Positions 52,422 through 61,130 of a stretch of 64,000 nt of DNA are shown here, piece after piece. The position numbers were made by a program, and so were the translations under genes. The stretch covers positions 12,765 through 76,764 of the forward strand of contig CAZUNG010000014.1 in the NCBI GenBank assembly GCA_964621905.1, read 5' to 3'. How positions within the stretch are numbered: the stretch's first letter is position 1; each line of letters opens with the position of its first letter. The stretch comes from Ruminococcus_G sp964621905 (GTDB lineage: Bacteria > Bacillota > Clostridia > Lachnospirales > Lachnospiraceae). Below the pieces are notes generated by a model. That model did not search any database. It had not been told where the DNA came from and saw only the letters and a list, made by a program, of their open reading frames with translations.

Positions 52422-54152
52422 TCACATCATGCGGTCTATCATGGCAAGCACTTCTTTTCCCAGCGCTTCCGATTTTGCATCTGCATCTGCCATCGATGTG
52501 CCTTTGATTCCATAGTAGAATTTGACTTTCGGCTCTGTACCGGATGGACGAACACATACCCATGCATCATCTGTCAGGTCATAATACAGAACATTTGACT
52601 TCGGAAGCCCTGTCGGCTGTACATTTCCGGTCGCCGTATCAGTGACTGTATCTTTCTGATAATCTCTGACTGACAGGACATCATAAGCTCCGATTTTGGC
52701 AGGAGGATTCTCCCTTAGTCCGCCCAGAATCTGCTGAATCTTTTCCAGACCCTCGATGCCCTTCAGGGTAATGGACTTAATGTCATCTTTATAATATCCA
52801 TAACGGTCATACATATCAGTCATTGCATCCCAGAGCGTTTTGCCCTGCGTTTTATAATAAGCCGCCGCCTCGCAGAGTGCCATGGTTGCCACAATTGCAT
52901 CTTTATCTCTCGCGTGTGTTCCGATCAGGCATCCATAACTCTCCTCGAATCCAAACAGATAAGTTCCGTTCTTATTTTGTTCAAAGCCCAGGATCTGCTG
53001 ACCAATAAACTTGAACCCGGTCAGCACCTCGATTAATGCTACACCATAGTATTTGGCAATCGCGTCCGCCATATTCGTGGTCACGATTGTTTTAATCAGT
53101 GCTCCGTCATCCGGCAGCCCCTGCAAAGCTTTTTTCTGTCCGATTTCATAATCTGCAAGGAGACACCCGGACATATTACCGGTCAGCGTATGGTATTCGC
53201 CTTCACTGTCTTTCACATAAACTCCAAGGCGGTCAGCATCCGGATCTGTCGCAAGCACAAGATCTGCATCCACTTCCTTCGCAAGCTTTAACCCCAGCGT
53301 AAAAGCTTCTTCAGCCTCAGGATTCGGATAGCTGACGGTTGGGAATTCCCCGTCGGGCAGCTCCTGTTCTTTGACAACATAGACATTTTCAAATCCAAGT
53401 TCCCGAAGTACGCGGCGCGCCGGAATATTTCCGGTTCCATGCAGCGGGCTGTAGACAATCTTGAGATCTTTGGCTGTCTCGCGGATTGCGTCCATATGCA
53501 GTACCTGGCTTTTCAGCTCTTCCATATAAGCATCGTCAATTTCTTTTCCAATGACAAGGTACATCCCTGCTTTTTCTGCGGCATCTTTGTCCATTGTCTT
53601 CACATCCTGATAATCAGTGACTTTCTTTACCTCATCCATGATTCCGGTATCATGAGGAGGTGTGATCTGGGCACCATCCTCCCAGTATACTTTATACCCA
53701 TTATATTCCGGAGGATTATGGCTGGCTGTGATGTTGATGCCGGCGATACATCCGAGCCTGCGGACTGCGTAGGAAAGTTCCGGTGTCGGACGCAGCGATT
53801 CAAAGATGTAAGCCTTGATTCCGTTCGCTGCCAGACACAACGCTGCCTCACTTGCAAATTCCGGAGACATCCTTCTGGAGTCGAAAGCAATTGCCACTCC
53901 CTGTTCTTTCGCATTTAAGCCGGCAATGTAGTTGGCAAGTCCCTGTGTGGTCTTCCGAATTACGTAGATATTCATACGATTGGTCCCAGCACCGATCACC
54001 CCGCGGAGACCGGCCGTACCAAATTCAAGATCCTTATAAAAACGTTCTTTGATTTCCTGTTCGTCATTTGCGATATTTTTCAGTTCTGCCCTGGTTATCT
54101 CGTCAAAGTAAGGTGAATTTGCCCACAATTCATATGTTTCTTTAAAATTCAT
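52422..54152 (-). CDS. pgcA: Phosphoglucomutase/phosphomannomutase (alpha-D-phosphohexomutase)
   Basis: Interconverts glucose-6-P and glucose-1-P for glycan and glycogen synthesis. 576 residues, the long Firmicute PgcA type. Phosphoserine Ser144 in NITASHNPPEYNGYK, metal loop DPDADRLG near 300, sugar-specificity loop GFEESYGCLIG near 400, and phosphate-binding RPSGTEPKVKFY near 540. Neighbouring galE is 45 kb away. 25 bases downstream lies mazG; no terminator between. Confidence 0.96.
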   Translation of the reverse strand: MNFKETYELWANSPYFDEITRAELKNIANDEQEIKERFYKDLEFGTAGLRGVIGAGTNRMNIYVIRKTTQGLANYIAGLNAKEQGVAIAFDSRRMSPEFASEAALCLAANGIKAYIFESLRPTPELSYAVRRLGCIAGINITASHNPPEYNGYKVYWEDGAQITPPHDTGIMDEVKKVTDYQDVKTMDKDAAEKAGMYLVIGKEIDDAYMEELKSQVLHMDAIRETAKDLKIVYSPLHGTGNIPARRVLRELGFENVYVVKEQELPDGEFPTVSYPNPEAEEAFTLGLKLAKEVDADLVLATDPDADRLGVYVKDSEGEYHTLTGNMSGCLLADYEIGQKKALQGLPDDGALIKTIVTTNMADAIAKYYGVALIEVLTGFKFIGQQILGFEQNKNGTYLFGFEESYGCLIGTHARDKDAIVATMALCEAAAYYKTQGKTLWDAMTDMYDRYGYYKDDIKSITLKGIEGLEKIQQILGGLRENPPAKIGAYDVLSVRDYQKDTVTDTATGNVQPTGLPKSNVLYYDLTDDAWVCVRPSGTEPKVKFYYGIKGTSMADADAKSEALGKEVLAMIDRMM

Positions 54153-54184
54153 AAAAGTACCTCCTACCAGCTTCTTTTCTCCTA

Positions 54185-55186
54185 TTATATCGTATCTGCC
54201 GGAAAAAGGAAATCAGAAAAACAGGATTTTAGAAATTCCGACCACGCCTTCTGCTGCCGCATGACAAGCTGCAGTTTATCCGAATTTCGGCCGGAAATCC
54301 AGGCTTTATGATTGTTGGCATAGTAATTGACCAGTTTCCAGAATTTCCATGGATACGAAAGCCTGATTTTCAGGTTTAGCACTTCCTCTGTAGAAAGTGG
54401 TTTTACACTGTGATATCCCGTTAGCATGCTCTTGCCAAGCTCAGCATCCCAGTTGTGTTTTTCCAGTATCTTTCTCATAAACTGATACAAGTCTGCGACC
54501 TGAATATCATAGTTCCATTTTTCATAGTTAATCAAGGTCGGGCAACCGCCCGTCCAGATTATATTATGCTGATTGCACTCTCCATGGCAGACGCTTCCCT
54601 TCTCCATTGCAGCCTGATACAGCTCCTGATATCCGGAATCAAGAAGCTGATCCACAGCTGTCTCCCCCTGTTTCAGAAAGCTGTCCATACAGCGAAGAAG
54701 CTGCATCTCAAAGTCTGTTCTTGAGTTTTTCCTGCGAATGAAGTTCCCAACTTTTCTGATCTCCCGGTTGTGCCGCATACATTCATCCAGAAGAGGCTCC
54801 TTGCGGTAATTCTCCTCCAGCGGCATTTGCATCACATTATGTAACCGGGCCAGCGCTTTTACACCCTCCAGAATATCACTTCCGGACTTCGTATCGCATT
54901 CTCTTCCCGTAAACCATTCTCTCACCACATAAGGAATACCGTCCCTGTCATGTGATATCAGCTTCCCTTCTTCATTCTCAAGCACGCAGTCTACTTTTGA
55001 TTCTCCGCTCTCCAGAATATGAAGCTGCAGTTTTCTCTGCGCCTCCAGTTTCTTTTCCGATCCCCGGTATTCCTTTACAATTTTAAGCCCCCGCTGCGTT
55101 TCACAGATCAGCGCTCCACGTCCCCGGTACGACGACTTCACTGTCAGTCCATACTGCTCCATCACACTCAACCCATAATCGTACAT
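54185..55186 (-). CDS. CotS-like spore coat protein (aminoglycoside phosphotransferase fold)
   Basis: 333 residues with a kinase-like fold of the CotS/APH family, found in spore coats of Bacillus and Clostridia. The N-lobe shows SSYRGRGALICETQ and IVKEY lysine region. The catalytic loop reads VCHGECNQHNIIW, with Glu in place of the usual HGD aspartate, and the metal motif IDFD is LINYEKWNYD. It may therefore be a weak or inactive kinase with a structural coat role. ATG 55186 after GAGGGGG is preferred to the 55204 start. Confidence 0.85.
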   Translation of the reverse strand: MYDYGLSVMEQYGLTVKSSYRGRGALICETQRGLKIVKEYRGSEKKLEAQRKLQLHILESGESKVDCVLENEEGKLISHDRDGIPYVVREWFTGRECDTKSGSDILEGVKALARLHNVMQMPLEENYRKEPLLDECMRHNREIRKVGNFIRRKNSRTDFEMQLLRCMDSFLKQGETAVDQLLDSGYQELYQAAMEKGSVCHGECNQHNIIWTGGCPTLINYEKWNYDIQVADLYQFMRKILEKHNWDAELGKSMLTGYHSVKPLSTEEVLNLKIRLSYPWKFWKLVNYYANNHKAWISGRNSDKLQLVMRQQKAWSEFLKSCFSDFLFPADTI

Positions 55187-55281
55187 AACAAACCCCCTCA
55201 CCATAAGCTCTTTCTATCTTATGTTGAAGGGGAGAAAAATATACAATTTATGAACGGAGCACTTTGGTTCAGCGTTCATGC

Positions 55282-56628
55282 TCACATTTTTTGTTTTCCT
55301 GCCGACTTTTTCTTCGCAAATCCCAGCAGGTATTCTCTGGTATTTCGGGACGGGTCATCGAGAACCTCGTCAAGTGCCTCCTGCAAGGCGGCGCCGATTT
55401 CAGGTCCCGGCTTCATCCCCAGCGCCATAAGATCTCTGCCGGACAGTTTTAAGGTCTTCAGAGATACACACTGTTTCTCCGACACAATTTTTTGAAACAA
55501 CCGATTTACACCTTCCAGACGCAAAAGCTTATCCTGCCTGTACCAGCCGCTCTGTGCCATCGTATCTGCATACTGCAGCTTCAGCAGACGGGGGAACAGA
55601 TCTTCCCCGATGCGGTGCACGGCGCGTCTGACGAGGCGTTCTTCCACCTGAGTCTTTGTGTCGTGCCAGTACACGAGACGCTTTACCTCATCAATTGTCT
55701 CATTGTCAAATTTCAAACGTTTTAAGATACTTCCAGCCAGTTCTGCTCCCACCTTATGATGATCGGCAAAATGGTCAACGCCATTTCCATCTGTCGTTCT
55801 CACTGCGGGTTTTCCTACATCATGCAGCAGAGCGGCAATCCTCAGTATCCGATCCTCCTCAACATGTCGCAGTACTTCCAGCGTATGCTCACCTACAGAG
55901 TTTACATGATGCGGATTATTCTGCAGCGTGTTCATCATCTCGTCGAACTCCGGCAGTACTGCAGCTGTAATCCCCGTCTCATATGCCTCACGAATCATCG
56001 TCGGACGTGGTGACATCAAAAGCTTTACGAGTTCTGCCTGAATGCGCTCGGCACTGATCTTAACCAGTGTCGGAGCAAGCTCTTTAATTGCTTTTCTGGT
56101 ACCATCCTCAATCGAAAATCCCAGCTGAGCTGAAAATCTGACAGCCCTCAGGATGCGAAGCGCATCTTCAGAAAAACGCTGCGCAGGTTCCCCCACACAG
56201 CGAATTTTATGTTTCTGCAGATCCTGCATGCCGCCAAACATATCCACCAGCCCAAAAGCCGGGCTGTAGGCCATTGCATTAATCGTAAAATCCCGCCGTT
56301 TTAAGTCTTCCGACAGATTCGGGGTAAAGGTCACATCTTTGGGATGACGTCCGTCCTCATACTTTCCGTCAATCCGGTACGTAGTTACCTCAAAGCCTTC
56401 TCTGGCAATGAGGACCGTCACAGTCCCGTGCGCCAGCCCCGTATCCACAGTATGCCCAAAGAGTTCTTTCACCTGTCCCGGCGTCGCAGAAGTTGTGATA
56501 TCCCAGTCATCCGGAGAACGGTCCAGTACACTGTCCCTTACACATCCCCCGACGGCGTACGCTTCGTATCCGTGCTGTGTAAGTTTGTCGATAATCAGAC
56601 AAACCTGCGGCGGCAGCTTCAGTCTCAT
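55282..56628 (-). CDS. cca: CCA tRNA nucleotidyltransferase with HD domain
   Basis: Adds or repairs the 3' CCA of tRNA; the two tRNA genes here lack encoded CCA. 448 residues. The class II nucleotidyltransferase head has AVGGCVRDSVL and the DD pair in SPDDWDITT; then the RRDFTINAMAY motif, the neck RxxRFxxQLGF region, and an HD domain with LLHDVGKP near 270. AAAGGAG precedes the ATG at 56628 (a GTG two codons earlier is too close). Confidence 0.95.
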   Translation of the reverse strand: MRLKLPPQVCLIIDKLTQHGYEAYAVGGCVRDSVLDRSPDDWDITTSATPGQVKELFGHTVDTGLAHGTVTVLIAREGFEVTTYRIDGKYEDGRHPKDVTFTPNLSEDLKRRDFTINAMAYSPAFGLVDMFGGMQDLQKHKIRCVGEPAQRFSEDALRILRAVRFSAQLGFSIEDGTRKAIKELAPTLVKISAERIQAELVKLLMSPRPTMIREAYETGITAAVLPEFDEMMNTLQNNPHHVNSVGEHTLEVLRHVEEDRILRIAALLHDVGKPAVRTTDGNGVDHFADHHKVGAELAGSILKRLKFDNETIDEVKRLVYWHDTKTQVEERLVRRAVHRIGEDLFPRLLKLQYADTMAQSGWYRQDKLLRLEGVNRLFQKIVSEKQCVSLKTLKLSGRDLMALGMKPGPEIGAALQEALDEVLDDPSRNTREYLLGFAKKKSAGKQKM

Positions 56629-56646
56629 ACGCACTCTCCTTTATAT

Positions 56647-58086
56647 TTAATATGCTTTTCCCCAGTAAACCATTTTCACGGCCGGTTTCCCGCAGCAGAC
56701 ACAGGTGTCAGCAATCTTTTCCTGCTCGAATGGTATGCACCGGGATGTTGCCTGCGTCTCCTCTTTGATCTTATCTTCACACTCCTGGCATCCGCACCAC
56801 ATTGCTTTCACGAATCCCGGTTTTTCTTCCATCGTTTTCCTGAACGTTTCGTAATTCTGCGCAACGTAAGTATGAGAATCGCGGTGTGTTCTGGCTCTTT
56901 CCAGCATATCCTTTTGAATCTGCTCCAACAGTTCCTGTGCCTTTTTTGCAGCTTCTTCGAGTGCTACCACGATTTTTTCTCTTGTATCACGCCGCACCAG
57001 TACAGCCTGTCCGTTTTCGATGTCCTTCGGTCCCAGTTCGATACGCACCGGAATTCCTCTCATCTCCTGTTCCGAGAATTTCCAGCCCGGACTCTTGTCC
57101 GAGTCATCCAGACGTACACGCACGCCAGCAGCTTTCAGACAATCGCAAACCTTGCCTGCCATATCCAGCACGCCTTCTTTTTTCTGCTGAATCGGGATCA
57201 CCATCACCTGTGTCGGAGCAATGCGCGGAGGCAGTACCAGTCCGCTGTTATCACCGTGTACCATGATAATCGCTCCGATCATACGCGTTGTCATTCCCCA
57301 GGAGGTCTGATGTACATATTTCAGCTGATTATCCTTATCCGCATATTGGATACCGAACGCTTTTGCAAATCCATCTCCAAAATTGTGACTCGTTCCGGAC
57401 TGCAGTGCTTTTCCATCGTGCATCAGTGATTCGATTGTATATGTCGCCTCTGCACCGGCAAATTTTTCCTTGTCTGTCTTTCTTCCCTTGATCACAGGAA
57501 TTGCCAGAACATCTTCACAAAAATCTGCGTATACATTCAGCATCATGATGGTACGCTCTTCCGCTTCCTCAGCAGTCGCATGCGCCGTGTGGCCTTCCTG
57601 CCATAAAAACTCTCTGGAACGAAGAAACGGTCTCGTCGTCTTTTCCCATCTCACGACGGAGCACCACTGGTTGTACAGCTTCGGCAGATCTCTGTGGGAG
57701 TGTACATCCTTTGCGTACAGATCGCAGAACAGTGTTTCTGAAGTCGGTCTTACACAGAGACGTTCCTGCAGCGGTTCCAGTCCGCCGTGTGTCACCCATG
57801 CCACCTCCGGCGCGAATCCTTCTACATGATCCTTCTCCTTCTGAAGCAGACTTTCCGGAATAAACATAGGAAGATATACATTTTCAACTCCCGTCTCTTT
57901 AAACCTTCTGTCCAGTTCATGCTGAATATTCTCCCAGATTGCATATCCGGCAGGTTTGATTACCATGCAGCCTTTGACACTTGTATAATCAATCAGTTCC
58001 GCTTTTTTTACAATATCGGTATACCATTGCGCGAAATCCTCCTCCATGGAAGTAATCGCCTCTACCAGTTTCTTTTCCTTAGCCAT
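56647..58086 (-). CDS. proS: Prolyl-tRNA synthetase, archaeal/eukaryotic (ProS type 3) form
   Basis: 479 residues. Class II motifs: VKGCMVIKPAGYAIWE (motif 1 region), RPTSETLFCDLY, RSREFLWQEGHTAHAT (motif 2 loop), SWGMTTRMIGAII (motif 3), then the anticodon-binding domain and a C-terminal zinc-ribbon-like part with four cysteines (CGCQEC..., CVCC) ending in the tyrosine-terminal extension KAY. This is the form without the bacterial insertion editing domain. A free YbaK-type deacylase is encoded at 35808-36278. ATG 58086 with GGAG is chosen over 58110. Confidence 0.96.
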   Translation of the reverse strand: MAKEKKLVEAITSMEEDFAQWYTDIVKKAELIDYTSVKGCMVIKPAGYAIWENIQHELDRRFKETGVENVYLPMFIPESLLQKEKDHVEGFAPEVAWVTHGGLEPLQERLCVRPTSETLFCDLYAKDVHSHRDLPKLYNQWCSVVRWEKTTRPFLRSREFLWQEGHTAHATAEEAEERTIMMLNVYADFCEDVLAIPVIKGRKTDKEKFAGAEATYTIESLMHDGKALQSGTSHNFGDGFAKAFGIQYADKDNQLKYVHQTSWGMTTRMIGAIIMVHGDNSGLVLPPRIAPTQVMVIPIQQKKEGVLDMAGKVCDCLKAAGVRVRLDDSDKSPGWKFSEQEMRGIPVRIELGPKDIENGQAVLVRRDTREKIVVALEEAAKKAQELLEQIQKDMLERARTHRDSHTYVAQNYETFRKTMEEKPGFVKAMWCGCQECEDKIKEETQATSRCIPFEQEKIADTCVCCGKPAVKMVYWGKAY

Positions 58087-58113
58087 AATTTCTCCTTTTT
58101 GCCTAATCATAAA

Positions 58114-58599
58114 TTAAACACGGAATGTAATTTCCCGGTTTGTTCTGTTGTATTGATAGTAACGCACCCCGGCCGCATCCAGCATCCTCTTTGAAGCAAC
58201 AACGGAGTCTGAATCCGAATATTTATCGCAGTCATAAATGATCGTCTTGATGCCTGCCTGAATAATCGCTTTTGCACACTCATTGCACGGAAACAGTGAG
58301 ACATACAGTTTTGATCCTTCCAGACTGCCGCCGCGGTAATTCAGAATCGCGTTCAGTTCACTGTGTGTTGTATAAAAATATTTATTTTCAAGCGGTGCGC
58401 CGTCTCTCGCCCATGGAAATTCATCATCCGAACACCCCTTCGGAAAACCGTTGTATCCCATCGACAAAATCTTATTATCCGCGCTGACGATGCAGGCACC
58501 AACCTGCGTGCTCGGATCCTTTGACCGCATTCCGGATAAAATGGCAACGCCCATAAAATATTCATCCCAGGTTATATAGTCTTCTCTTTTTGTCCCCAT
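58114..58599 (-). CDS. dCMP/cytidine deaminase family protein (ComEB-like)
   Basis: 161 residues. Zinc site: His and Glu in THSELNAIL near 77-85 and Cys-x2-Cys in LFPCNECAKAI near 104-114. The DPSTQVGACIVSADNKILSMGYNG segment is typical of deoxycytidylate deaminases, which make dUMP for thymidylate synthesis. AGGAGAGG precedes the ATG at 58599. It sits 27 bases upstream of proS and 13 bases downstream of the phosphatase-like gene. Confidence 0.93.
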   Translation of the reverse strand: MGTKREDYITWDEYFMGVAILSGMRSKDPSTQVGACIVSADNKILSMGYNGFPKGCSDDEFPWARDGAPLENKYFYTTHSELNAILNYRGGSLEGSKLYVSLFPCNECAKAIIQAGIKTIIYDCDKYSDSDSVVASKRMLDAAGVRYYQYNRTNREITFRV

Positions 58600-58612
58600 A
58601 ATGTGTCCTCTC

Positions 58613-59077
58613 CTACTGCTCCTGCTGTTCTTCTTCATTCAGACGATTCACAATGCCCCCAATCAAAGCCTCCATCGTCTCGTAACATTTTCCGTATTCT
58701 TTTAAAGGTTCCCCATAAAGTGGGGGAAGTTCACCCCGCAGACTGATATACTCGGTCAGCGTATAGACATGCTGTGCATGTTCATAGTTTTCCCAGATTT
58801 TTTCTTTCTGAGCATCTTCCATGGTAAGCACCAGAACATCCTCCCCCAGATCCTCCTGCTGCAGCTGTTTCGCCTCATGAGCTGTCACACTGTAGCCGTT
58901 GCTGATCAGAACCGCTTCTGCCTTCTGGTTCATTGGTTCCGGGAACAGCACAACCAGACCTCTGGATTCGATATCCAGCGGTCCAAGAAGAAACTTACTT
59001 TTCATAATGATCTTTGCCATCGGTGCTCTGCTGTTATCATCTTCATCTACGAAGATCAGTTTGTTATAATGCTTCAC
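58613..59077 (-). CDS. LMW protein-tyrosine-phosphatase homologue lacking the catalytic cysteine
   Basis: 154 residues with the low-molecular-weight phosphatase fold. In Bacillus the arginine phosphatase YwlE follows the Sua5/YwlC gene, and this gene has the same place. The active-site loop, normally FVCxGNxCRSPMA, here reads FVDEDDNSRAPMA (residues about 9-21): Cys is replaced by Asp and the second Cys by Ser, while Arg and Pro remain. The rest of the fold (VLTMEDAQKEKI, normally VLTM..H/N) is kept. It cannot use the cysteinyl-phosphate mechanism. A GTG at 59077 with GAGGAG 7 bases upstream gives the best start; the upstream TTG at 59092 is poor. Confidence 0.85.
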   Translation of the reverse strand: MKHYNKLIFVDEDDNSRAPMAKIIMKSKFLLGPLDIESRGLVVLFPEPMNQKAEAVLISNGYSVTAHEAKQLQQEDLGEDVLVLTMEDAQKEKIWENYEHAQHVYTLTEYISLRGELPPLYGEPLKEYGKCYETMEALIGGIVNRLNEEEQQEQ

Positions 59078-59088
59078 TGTGATGCTCC

Positions 59089-60138
59089 TCAAACTTCTAT
59101 CATCTGGTGGCCTGCCGCCTTCAGCAGACGGTTCATAATAGCCTGTCCCATCCGCGGAGTACGGAAAGACTCCGAATAAATATATGCAATTTCACTGTCA
59201 TCAAACTCCCGCAGCACCCGGTAAAGGCGGCGGGCAATTTCAGCTTCATCTTCGCGTGCTCCAATGCTTTTGACAAGTCCTGCCTTATAAGCTCCTATCG
59301 TTTCATCCGTTCCGATGATTCCCACGGAGTATCCCTGACGAATTTTCTCATCTGCCATTTTCTGAATCGCCGCGGTCACATGTTCCTGAGATCCTTCCAC
59401 GATCACAAGCGACCCTTTCGGTGCATAGTGCCGGTATTTCATTCCCGGCGCCTTTGGATGAATATCCATATCATCCGTGAGCAGGCCCTGATCCATTCGG
59501 ACTTCCCCAAGTATCTTCTCAAGCATCTCTTCATTAACATAACCGGGGCGCAGAATCGTTGGTATCTCTTCCGTAAAGTCCACAATCGTAGATTCAAGAC
59601 CGATTCCCACGCTGCCGCCGTCAATGATCATATCAATTTTCCCATTCAAGTCCTCAATCACATGTTCAGCCAGCGTAGGGCTCGGCCTCCCGGACGTGTT
59701 TGCACTGGGAGCCGCCACATAGCCGCCGGCCTCCCGGATCAGCAGCTGTGCAATCCTGTGATCAGGCATTCTCACCGCTACGCTGTCAAGTCCTCCCGTC
59801 GTCTCATACGGTACACATGCGCTTTTGGGAAATATCATAGTCAGGGGACCAGGCCAGTATGCCTCGGCAAGGCGCTTCGCCGCATACGGTATCTCTGTCA
59901 CCAGAGCGGGCAAATCCTCCATATCCGCGATATGAATAATTAATGGATTATCCGACGGTCGCCCCTTCGCCGCATAAATCTTGTGGGACGCATTCACGTC
60001 AAGCGCATAGCCTCCCAGCCCATAGACGGTCTCCGTCGGAAATGCCACCAGGCCGCCGTTTTTTAAAATCTGTCCGGCCGCCCTTATGATTTCAGCCTGT
60101 GGATGTTCCCGGTCCACCTTTACAATTTTTGTTTCCAT
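59089..60138 (-). CDS. tsaC: Threonylcarbamoyl-AMP synthase, Sua5 type
   Basis: Makes threonylcarbamoyl-AMP from threonine, bicarbonate and ATP for t6A37 of tRNAs reading ANN codons. 349 residues: YrdC domain (about 10-200) with LVAFPTETVYGLGG, KGRPSDNPLI and YVAAPSANTSGRPSPT, then the Sua5 C-terminal domain (about 225-345). The linker contains PGMKYRHYAP, typical of Sua5. ATG 60138 after AGAGG; further ATGs upstream in frame are less likely. Followed by the phosphatase-like gene, the ywlC-ywlE order. Confidence 0.96.
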   Translation of the reverse strand: METKIVKVDREHPQAEIIRAAGQILKNGGLVAFPTETVYGLGGYALDVNASHKIYAAKGRPSDNPLIIHIADMEDLPALVTEIPYAAKRLAEAYWPGPLTMIFPKSACVPYETTGGLDSVAVRMPDHRIAQLLIREAGGYVAAPSANTSGRPSPTLAEHVIEDLNGKIDMIIDGGSVGIGLESTIVDFTEEIPTILRPGYVNEEMLEKILGEVRMDQGLLTDDMDIHPKAPGMKYRHYAPKGSLVIVEGSQEHVTAAIQKMADEKIRQGYSVGIIGTDETIGAYKAGLVKSIGAREDEAEIARRLYRVLREFDDSEIAYIYSESFRTPRMGQAIMNRLLKAAGHQMIEV

Positions 60139-60224
60139 AATCATCCTCTTGTAATAAATCTTTACATAATCCATTTTATTATAGCATCGAAGACTGTAAA
60201 ATGGAACTGTCTTTTTGGAAAATC

Positions 60225-60920
60225 TCAGGAAGCTCCCAGATATTCTTTGATGCCCGCGGTTACCGCCGCTGCCACTTTATCCTGATACTCTTCTGTCTTC
60301 AACTTTCCTGCTTCCTCTGAATTGCTCAGAAACCCGCATTCCACGATCACGATTGGAACCTCTGTCTTTTTCAGAAGGTAATACGTGACGTTCCCCTTTT
60401 CTTTCCTGTGGTTCTCAGGATCAAGTCCCTCCACCAGTGCAGTCTGCAGTTTAGATGCCAGCTGCTTCCCAGCCTCTGAGTGTTCAAAATAGAAAACCTG
60501 TGCCCCTTTTACGGCCTCGTCAGAATAACTGTTCTGATGAATACTGACGGCGCAGTCTGCGGAGCTCTCATTGATGATCTGACATCGTTTTTTCAAATCC
60601 TCCGCCTTTTTATTCTGGCTTCCCCTGCTGCAGAGCATTTCGTCTTTCGTGCGCGTCATGATTACCTTATACCCGGACTCCTGAAGTATCTTCTCTACTT
60701 TTTTGGCAATTTCCAGATTCAGGGTTTTTTCCAGCTCGTTATTGATCCCCACTTTGCCGGGGTCATCGCCGCCGTGTCCGGCATCAATCACGACAGTCTG
60801 GCGTCCTTCCAGCTCCTGTGTGACCAGCCTTGCGCCTTCCCTTGATAAATAATAGACCCCCACCAGCAGCAGACATCCCAACATAATGTCTATCACGGGC
60901 TTCCATTTTTTTCGTTCCAT
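60225..60920 (-). CDS. cwlD: Sporulation N-acetylmuramoyl-L-alanine amidase CwlD
   Basis: 231 residues: an N-terminal membrane anchor (about 10-28) and an Amidase_3 domain with zinc ligands in VIDAGHGGDDPGKVG (His, near 42-56), the following Glu, the second His in VSIHQNSYSD and a catalytic Glu in VIVECGFLSN. CwlD starts muramic-delta-lactam formation in spore cortex. ATG 60920 follows AGG; the GTG two codons earlier is possible. Confidence 0.93.
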   Translation of the reverse strand: MERKKWKPVIDIMLGCLLLVGVYYLSREGARLVTQELEGRQTVVIDAGHGGDDPGKVGINNELEKTLNLEIAKKVEKILQESGYKVIMTRTKDEMLCSRGSQNKKAEDLKKRCQIINESSADCAVSIHQNSYSDEAVKGAQVFYFEHSEAGKQLASKLQTALVEGLDPENHRKEKGNVTYYLLKKTEVPIVIVECGFLSNSEEAGKLKTEEYQDKVAAAVTAGIKEYLGAS

Positions 60921-61014
60921 AGACACCTGCTATCATATCCTCCTCTTAATATATGACTCATCCACTTCCAATCATTCTATCTGAACTTAAAGTTTCCCAA
61001 ATGTTAAAAACAAC

Positions 61015-61043
61015 TTGACAAAAGCACTCTTTCTAAAGATGAT
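61015..61043 (+). promoter_or_regulatory. Possible promoter of the polytopic membrane protein gene
   Basis: TTGACA (61015-61020), 17-base spacer, GATGAT (61038-61043). Perfect -35, modest -10, 88 bases before the start at 61131. Confidence 0.4.
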
Positions 61044-61130
61044 AGAGTTATGGTGGTCATTTGCATCCAAACCCTGTCTGGATGCGCATGCCACTCTTAG
61101 CATATCATGAACAAAAGGGGGAGATTCATC

